Below, one piece after another: positions 3,792-5,990 of a stretch of DNA of 5,990 bases; position 1 is the stretch's first letter; every line of letters begins with the position of its first letter. Origin of the DNA: Planctomycetota bacterium (GTDB taxonomy: Bacteria; Planctomycetota; SZUA-567; H5-PLA8; CALKMO01); NCBI GenBank assembly GCA_026417845.1, contig JAOACM010000286.1, forward strand, positions 1 to 5,990, given 5' to 3'. The translations under genes were made by a program, and so were the position numbers. The notes under the pieces were generated by a model, which saw only the letters and a list, made by a program, of their open reading frames with translations, was not told the DNA's origin and searched no databases.

Positions 3792-5813
3792 ATGAGCGCG
3801 AAGCTGAGGTGGGGGATAATCGGAGCTGGGAGGATAGCGCGGGCATTTGCCAGCGGCGTCAGGCACAGCAGACTGTGCGAACTTGTCGCCGTCGGCAGCC
3901 GCGCGCAGGAATCTGCCGACGCCTTCGGGCGCGAATTCGGACTGAGCAGATGCTACGCCGGTTACGAAAAGCTGCTGGCCGATCCCGACGTCCAAGCCGT
4001 CTACATAGCCACCCCGCACCCGATGCACGCCGAGTGGGCCATAAAAGCGGCGGAGGCCGGCAAGCACGTGCTGTGCGAAAAGCCGATCTCAATCAATCAC
4101 CCGTTCGCCATGGCTATATTCGACGCCGCGGCGAAGCACGGCGTGTTCTGCATGGAAGCCTACATGTACCGGTGCCACCCGCAGACCGCCAGGCTGGTCG
4201 AGATGCTCAGGCGGAAAGAGGTCGGGGACGTCCAGCTGATACAGGCGAACTTCGCTTTCCGCGGCAAGTGGGATCTGGCCGGCAGGCTCCTGAACAACGC
4301 GCTCGGCGGTGGCGGAATACTCGACGTCGGCGGCTACCCCGTCTCCATGTGCCGCCTGATAGCCGGCGCGGCGCTGGGGGGGGAGGTTGCGGAGCCGGTC
4401 GAGTTCAAGGCCGTGGGATACGTCGGACCCGAGAGCCGGTGCGACGAGTGGGCTGCCGCTTGCGCCAAGTTCCCGGGCAACATACTCGCCCAGATGTCCA
4501 CGGGCGTCAGGATGAATGCCGATAACACCGTGCGCATCTATTGTACCGGAGGCACGATCCACCTGCCATCCCCGTGGACGCCGGCTCGGGAGGGAGGCGA
4601 GGCGAAGATAATCGTCTGCAGGCAGGGGAAGAAGGATCCGGAGGAGATCGTCGTCCGTACGGAAGAATGGCTGTACGGCATCGAGGCGGACACGGTGGCC
4701 GGAAGCGTCGCCGCCGGCAGGAAACAGGCCGCCTTCCCCGCCATGACCTGGAAGGACTCCCTCGACAACATGAAGGTCCTCGACGAGTGGCGCCGGCAGA
4801 TCGGCTGCGTCTACGACGCCGAGACATCCAGGGGCATGAAAACCACGATCTCCGGCCGCCCCATCAATGTGCACCCCGACTGCCGCATGAAATACGGCGA
4901 GATACCCGGCGTGGGCAAAAAGGTGTCGCGGCTGGTAATGGGCGTGGACAACCAGAGGTCGTTCGCGTACGCGGCCGTCATGTTCGACCATTTCTTCGAG
5001 AACGGCGGCAACTGCTTCGACACCGCGTGGATATACGGGCGGGGCGATTCCGAGAGGCTGCTGGGCGAGTGGATAAGGGCCAGGAATCTGCGCGACCGGG
5101 TGGTGATACTGGACAAAGGCGCCCACACCCCGAACTGTTTCCCCGAATACGTGACGAAACAGCTCAAGGAAAGCCTGGAACGGCTCGGCACAGACTACGT
5201 AGATATATACATGATGCACCGCGACAACCCGCAGGTGCCGGTCGGCGAATTCGTTGATGTGCTCAACGAACACCTTAAGGCGGGCCGCATACGCGCCTTC
5301 GGCGGGTCGAACTGGACGATTGAGCGGATCGAAGAGGCCAACGCCTACGCGAAGCGCAAGGGGCTGGCAGGCTTCGCGGTCGTAAGCAACAACTTCAGCT
5401 TGGCCGAAATGGTGACGCCTGTGTGGGAAGGCTGCATCCACAGCTCGGACGCGAAGTCCCGCGAATGGTTCAGAAAAACGCAGATGATCTTGATGCCATG
5501 GTCAAGCCAGGCGCGGGGATTCTTCCTGCCCGAGATATCCGCGCCGGACAGGAAGGACAATCCCGAGCTGGTCAGGTGCTGGTACTCGGAGGCTAACTTC
5601 AGACGCCAGGCGCGCGCCATTGAGCTGGCGCGGAAGAAAGGCGTCGAGCCGATCAACATCGCGCTGGCCTACGTCCTGTGCCAGCCCTTCCCCACGTTCC
5701 CGCTGATAGGCCCCAGAACACCGGGCGAAACCAGATCCTCGCTCCGCGCCCTCGACATCGAACTCACCCCAGCCGAACTCAAATACCTGAACCTTGAATC
5801 AGACAGCCTGTGA
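3792..5813 (+). CDS. Gfo/Idh/MocA oxidoreductase - aldo-keto reductase fusion
   Basis: 673 residues, cytosolic, no signal peptide. N-terminal half (about 1-342): Rossmann motif GIIGAGRIA (8-16), YIATPHPMHAEWAIKAAEAGKHVLCEKP (71-98) with catalytic Lys97, then GGGGILDVGGYP (172-183) giving Asp178 and Tyr182. This Lys-Asp-Tyr set is that of glucose-fructose oxidoreductase and dimeric dihydrodiol dehydrogenase, not the Asp-His type of inositol dehydrogenase. A linker (about 343-373) leads to the C-terminal half (about 374-673), an aldo-keto reductase starting KKVSRLVMG. It has the tetrad Asp410, Tyr415 (FDTAWIY), Lys442 (LDKG) and His476 (DIYMMH), GGSNW (504-508), and the cofactor-binding GPRTPGETRSSL (640-651). 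Both halves look complete and active with NAD(P)(H). Substrates are unknown; sugars, sugar alcohols or related carbonyls fit both families. The gene probably has its own transcription unit, as neighbours are far away and a terminator-like element precedes it. Confidence 0.93.
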   Translation: MSAKLRWGIIGAGRIARAFASGVRHSRLCELVAVGSRAQESADAFGREFGLSRCYAGYEKLLADPDVQAVYIATPHPMHAEWAIKAAEAGKHVLCEKPISINHPFAMAIFDAAAKHGVFCMEAYMYRCHPQTARLVEMLRRKEVGDVQLIQANFAFRGKWDLAGRLLNNALGGGGILDVGGYPVSMCRLIAGAALGGEVAEPVEFKAVGYVGPESRCDEWAAACAKFPGNILAQMSTGVRMNADNTVRIYCTGGTIHLPSPWTPAREGGEAKIIVCRQGKKDPEEIVVRTEEWLYGIEADTVAGSVAAGRKQAAFPAMTWKDSLDNMKVLDEWRRQIGCVYDAETSRGMKTTISGRPINVHPDCRMKYGEIPGVGKKVSRLVMGVDNQRSFAYAAVMFDHFFENGGNCFDTAWIYGRGDSERLLGEWIRARNLRDRVVILDKGAHTPNCFPEYVTKQLKESLERLGTDYVDIYMMHRDNPQVPVGEFVDVLNEHLKAGRIRAFGGSNWTIERIEEANAYAKRKGLAGFAVVSNNFSLAEMVTPVWEGCIHSSDAKSREWFRKTQMILMPWSSQARGFFLPEISAPDRKDNPELVRCWYSEANFRRQARAIELARKKGVEPINIALAYVLCQPFPTFPLIGPRTPGETRSSLRALDIELTPAELKYLNLESDSL

Positions 5814-5821
5814 CGGCAGCT

Positions 5822-5857
5822 GGCGTCCGATGATGCGGGCCGGATTGCCCGGACGCC
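5822..5857 (+). terminator. Inverted repeat 9 nt after the fusion gene
   Basis: GGCGTCC (5822-5828) pairs perfectly with GGACGCC (5851-5857); inside, GGGC (5837-5840) pairs with GCCC (5847-5850) around CGGATT, with an 8-nt bulge on the 5' side. No T run follows, so it is better read as a 3' stabilising stem-loop or a Rho-assisted end than as a classical intrinsic terminator. Confidence 0.4.
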
Positions 5858-5990
5858 GCGCGTGGGACGGACGGATCGAATCGGAAGGGCGGCCCCTGAC
5901 GGCCGGCGACTTTCAGAAAAGCCCCAAGACTCCAGAGGCGTCAATAGAAGTCACGGCGATATCATGTATCCTGCCGCAAAACGTTGCGAC
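5858..5990. other. Distal intergenic sequence, no supported gene
   Basis: 133 bases to the window end. GC content falls in the last 60 bases. An ATG at 5964 opens a nine-codon frame cut off by the window edge, without a clear Shine-Dalgarno, so I do not call it. No other element is evident. Confidence 0.5.

Noticed and set aside
4089..5441. 450-codon minus-strand open frame
   Set aside because: Exact antisense shadow of the fusion oxidoreductase, whose domains and catalytic residues are unmistakable.
5964..5990. Start of a downstream gene (MYPAAKRCD)
   Set aside because: Only nine codons are visible and no ribosome binding site is clear.
1..5990. CRISPR array, tRNA, rRNA, insertion sequence or phage element
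   Set aside because: No spaced direct repeats, cloverleaf, rRNA motifs, transposase or terminal inverted repeats were seen; the only transposon-like sequence is the library adapter.

Overview
This is a GC-rich bacterial fragment, almost certainly an assembled metagenome or draft-genome contig, because its first 19 bases are the Tn5/Nextera mosaic-end adapter and not genomic DNA. Gene starts carry Shine-Dalgarno sequences (rpmI, rplT and the fusion gene) and ribosomal and synthetase genes are of bacterial type. A four-cysteine PheS insert, a zinc-ribbon/low-complexity/membrane protein and a Gfo/Idh/MocA oxidoreductase fused to an aldo-keto reductase, together with wide GC-rich spacers, would fit an uncultured member of the PVC group (Kiritimatiellota/Lentisphaerota-like). 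That placement is an inference of low confidence.

Left part, minus strand (2387 down to 20): a translation operon, promoter - rpmI (L35) - rplT (L20) - pheS (phenylalanyl-tRNA synthetase alpha, cut off by the contig end). infC, the usual first gene of this cluster, is absent from the upstream side. The promoter (TTGAAT, 17 bp, TATAAA) holds a perfect 12-bp palindrome in its spacer, and a roughly 250-nt leader follows it. An unusually long 384-nt GC-rich, hairpin-rich spacer separates rpmI from rplT, and a terminator-like hairpin lies between rplT and pheS. The sequence therefore suggests several RNA-level control points: L20 autoregulation and attenuation before pheS are the obvious candidates.

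Middle part, plus strand (about 2459 to 3464): a divergently transcribed gene with an extended -10 promoter and a hairpin in its leader. It encodes a 255-aa protein with an N-terminal CxxC...CxxC zinc ribbon, a long Ala/Gly/Pro/Ser-rich linker and one membrane helix near the C-terminus. Nested inverted repeats overlap its stop codon.

Right part, plus strand (3792 to 5813): a 673-aa two-domain oxidoreductase with a strong Shine-Dalgarno. The N-terminal Gfo/Idh/MocA half has the Lys-Asp-Tyr set of the glucose-fructose oxidoreductase/dihydrodiol dehydrogenase subgroup. The C-terminal aldo-keto reductase half has an intact Asp-Tyr-Lys-His tetrad. Both halves look active, so a coupled oxidation/reduction of carbohydrate-like substrates is a reasonable hypothesis and the most interesting biology in the window. 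The last 177 bases hold a 3' inverted repeat and no gene I can support. I see no tRNA, rRNA, CRISPR array, insertion sequence or phage gene.
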